NCBI GenBank assembly: GCA_905212085.1
Contig: CAJMDF010000004.1
Location: 6,572 to 70,571 of the forward strand
Direction: 5' to 3'
DNA length: 64,000 bases
From: an uncultured Clostridium sp.
GTDB taxonomy: Bacteria; Cyanobacteriota; Vampirovibrionia; Gastranaerophilales; Gastranaerophilaceae
Under the pieces are notes generated by a model. The model was not told the origin of the DNA and searched no databases. It saw only the letters and a list, made by a program, of their open reading frames with translations. Positions within the stretch are counted from its first letter, which is position 1. Each line of letters opens with the position of its first letter. The position numbers and the translations under genes are program-made. Below are positions 62,367-64,000 of this stretch, one piece after another.

Positions 62367-63020
62367 TTACATAAACCCGTTTTCTTTCAAAAAATCTTCT
62401 GTAATATTATTATTTTTCGTTGATAAAAATTTTTCAACATACCTGCCTAAAATATCAGTTTCAATATTCACCAAATCTCCGATTTTTAAATATTTTAGGT
62501 TGGTATTTTCTAATGTATGCGGGATAATTGCAACACTGAACGTATTATTTTGGTTTTTAGAAACAGTTAAGCTGACTCCGTTTATTGCAATAGAACCTTT
62601 GTAGACAATGTATTTATCTAATTCTTTCGGAACTTCAAAAGTCATATTACCTAAGTATTTTCCTGTTCCGTCAATGTGTCCTTGTACAATATGACCGCCC
62701 ATTCTAGTTTGTCGGGTGCTACGCAAGTAGCCCTCTTTGCCGGTAGCGGAAGCATTTTCAATTAAACCTTGTGGGAGTAGTGCTCTTTCAAGATTTACGC
62801 ATTCACCTGTTTTAAAACCTTTTGTGATTTTTAATGTTTCAGCACTTACATCGGCGCTGAAAGAATTCGTACTCATTGAAACAACTGTTTGACAGCAACC
62901 ATCAATCGCTATGCTGTCACCGATTTGAGTATTTTCTAACACCTTTGAACACTCAATAATAAGTTTGTGTCCGTCAAAACTTTTTATAAATCCTGTTTCT
63001 TCTACAATCCCTGTAAACAT
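62367..63020 (-). CDS. ribE: Riboflavin synthase alpha chain
   Basis: 217 residues with the internal duplication of the family: MFTGIVEETGFIKSF at the start and HIVQGHIDGTGKYLG in the second half; CCQTVVSM and ERALLPQGLIENASATG are catalytic-region segments. It dismutates 6,7-dimethyl-8-ribityllumazine to riboflavin. First gene of the ribE-ribBA-GNAT unit; ribD and ribH are not in the window. Confidence 0.96.
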   Translation of the reverse strand: MFTGIVEETGFIKSFDGHKLIIECSKVLENTQIGDSIAIDGCCQTVVSMSTNSFSADVSAETLKITKGFKTGECVNLERALLPQGLIENASATGKEGYLRSTRQTRMGGHIVQGHIDGTGKYLGNMTFEVPKELDKYIVYKGSIAINGVSLTVSKNQNNTFSVAIIPHTLENTNLKYLKIGDLVNIETDILGRYVEKFLSTKNNNITEDFLKENGFM

Positions 63021-63043
63021 AAATTTATTTTAGCATGAAAAAA

Positions 63044-63071
63044 TTGCAATAAAATATTTTCCTCATATAAT
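63044..63071 (+). promoter_or_regulatory. Promoter of tpiA
   Basis: TTGCAA (63044-63049), 16-base spacer, TATAAT (63066-63071), 37 bases before the ATG. Confidence 0.6.
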
Positions 63072-63108
63072 TGAACATGTTAAATGTTTAAAAAAAGGAG
63101 AGAATATT

Positions 63109-63903
63109 ATGTCTAGAAAACCTATTATTGCAGGAAACTGGAAAATGAATTTATGCCGTGCAGAAGCTAAAGAAGTTTTTGAAGGTGTTAAAAATTTTGT
63201 AAAAGATTATACAGCAGTTCAATTACCAACAATTGTAATTGCTCCTGTATTTACATCAATCGCAGCAGTAGAAGCTGTAAGATGTGATTGCGGATGCGGT
63301 GGTAACAAAATTTCTATCGCTGGTCAAAACTGCCACTGGGAAAAATCAGGTGCTTATACAGGTGAAATTTCTGTAGAAATGTTGAAAGATGCAGGTTGTG
63401 ATTATGTAATTATCGGTCACTCTGAAAGAAGACAATATTTCTCAGAAACAGATGAAATGATTAACAAAAAAGCAAAAGCTATTTTAGCTGGCGGATTAAT
63501 CCCTATCATCTGCTGTGGTGAAACTTTAGAACAAAGAGAAGCTAATGTTACAGATAAACATATTGCATCTCAAATCAAAGCAGCATTAGAAGGTATTTCA
63601 TCAGAAGATGTTGCAAAATCAGTTATTGCATATGAACCAATCTGGGCTATCGGAACTGGTAAAACTTGTGATGCTGACGAAGCTAACAGAGTAATTGCTA
63701 TGATTAGAAATGTTGTAAAAGAAGTTGCAGGTGCAGAAGCTGCTGATTCTATCAGAATTCTTTACGGTGGTTCTGTTAAACCTTCTACAATTGAAGAACA
63801 AATGTCTAAATCAGATATTGACGGTGCTTTAATTGGTGGAGCTTCATTAAAAGCTGATAGCTTAAATGAAATTATTGAAAAAACTATGAAATTAATGAAA
63901 TAG
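63109..63903 (+). CDS. tpiA: Triosephosphate isomerase
   Basis: 264 residues. GNWKMNL at residue 10 (substrate Lys), YVIIGHSERRQYF near 103 (catalytic His), VIAYEPIWAIGTGKT near 172 (catalytic Glu) and ILYGGSVKP near 222. A short Cys-rich insertion (CDCGCGGN near residue 64) is not typical of the family. AAAAGGAG before the ATG; followed by a terminator. Interconverts dihydroxyacetone phosphate and glyceraldehyde 3-phosphate. Confidence 0.97.
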   Translation: MSRKPIIAGNWKMNLCRAEAKEVFEGVKNFVKDYTAVQLPTIVIAPVFTSIAAVEAVRCDCGCGGNKISIAGQNCHWEKSGAYTGEISVEMLKDAGCDYVIIGHSERRQYFSETDEMINKKAKAILAGGLIPIICCGETLEQREANVTDKHIASQIKAALEGISSEDVAKSVIAYEPIWAIGTGKTCDADEANRVIAMIRNVVKEVAGAEAADSIRILYGGSVKPSTIEEQMSKSDIDGALIGGASLKADSLNEIIEKTMKLMK

Positions 63904-63927
63904 TTTTTGATAATTAAAAAAATAATT

Positions 63928-63959
63928 AGGACAGGAGTTTTTTAATCCTGTCCTTTTTT
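63928..63959 (+). terminator. Rho-independent terminator of tpiA
   Basis: AGGACAGGA stem with TCCTGTCCT, 9-base T/A loop, T6 tail. Confidence 0.9.
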
Positions 63960-64000
63960 CATAATATATGTTATTTGTATAAAATGTTATTAAAATAATA

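Noticed and set aside
62367..63108. FMN riboswitch before ribE
   Set aside because: Only about 90 bases separate ribE from tpiA and they contain no conserved riboswitch core.

Overview
The window is AT-rich bacterial chromosome. The gene set points to a diderm (Gram-negative type) bacterium: TatA/TatC, a Skp/OmpH-like periplasmic chaperone, PBP1A, MotA/MotB-like and OmpA-like proteins, and a Tat-dependent lipoprotein. The prepilin N-terminus (FTLAEVLITLGIVGIIASLT) and the overall gene mix look most like gut Gastranaerophilales ('Melainabacteria', non-photosynthetic Cyanobacteriota). That placement is inferred from gene content and was not tested by a search.

Layout. 1-3.4 kb: backbone with a sensor histidine kinase overlapping a truncated partner gene, a candidate small structured RNA, PRPP synthetase, an XRE regulator, Hsp20 and tRNA-Ile(GAU). 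3.4-24.0 kb: an accessory island just after the tRNA, bounded by a 40-bp imperfect direct repeat (3759-3798 and 23999-24038). It holds a three-gene DUF488/DUF488/OB-like operon, a Mu-type transposition module without phage structural genes, an Mrr endonuclease paired with an OLD nuclease, three small unknown genes, an extended type I restriction-modification operon (hsdM, a second OLD-like ATPase/TOPRIM gene, a small membrane protein, hsdS, hsdR, a YgjP-like metallopeptidase), a secreted repeat protein and a catalytic-domain-only tyrosine recombinase. The type I part plus the recombinase is flanked by a 50-bp imperfect inverted repeat (12347-12396 and 23699-23748). 24.0-25.3 kb: a duplicated XRE/HAD divergent module, with one regulator copy broken.

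25.3-28.7 kb: an ArsR-type repressor diverges from a four-domain CoA-disulfide reductase/rhodanese/TusA/DsrE fusion, followed by a QueD-like protein that lacks the usual catalytic cysteine and carries a zinc ribbon. 28.8-35.9 kb: a nine-gene minus-strand operon for flavodoxin, Tat-lipoprotein aldo/keto reductase with Fe-S clusters, membrane polyferredoxin, TatA, TatC, LarB, LarC (N-terminal part only), a nickel CbiM/NikM-type component and LarE. This links nickel-pincer cofactor synthesis and Tat export to one redox module; no larA lies in the window.

36-64 kb: mostly housekeeping genes: NDK-like protein, PncC/CinA-C, DnaB, PBP1A, RNase HIII, a MotAB-like channel pair, DUF711 protein, UvrC, Skp-like protein, Pgk, UDP-glucuronate decarboxylase-like enzyme, iron alcohol dehydrogenase, U32 protein, alpha/beta hydrolase, TPR protein, glyoxalase, FliK-like protein, GNAT protein, RibBA, RibE and TpiA. 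The most striking local feature is a prepilin gene whose strong ribosome-binding site and ATG are put out of frame by a run of 10 C (52177-52186), a candidate phase-variable switch.
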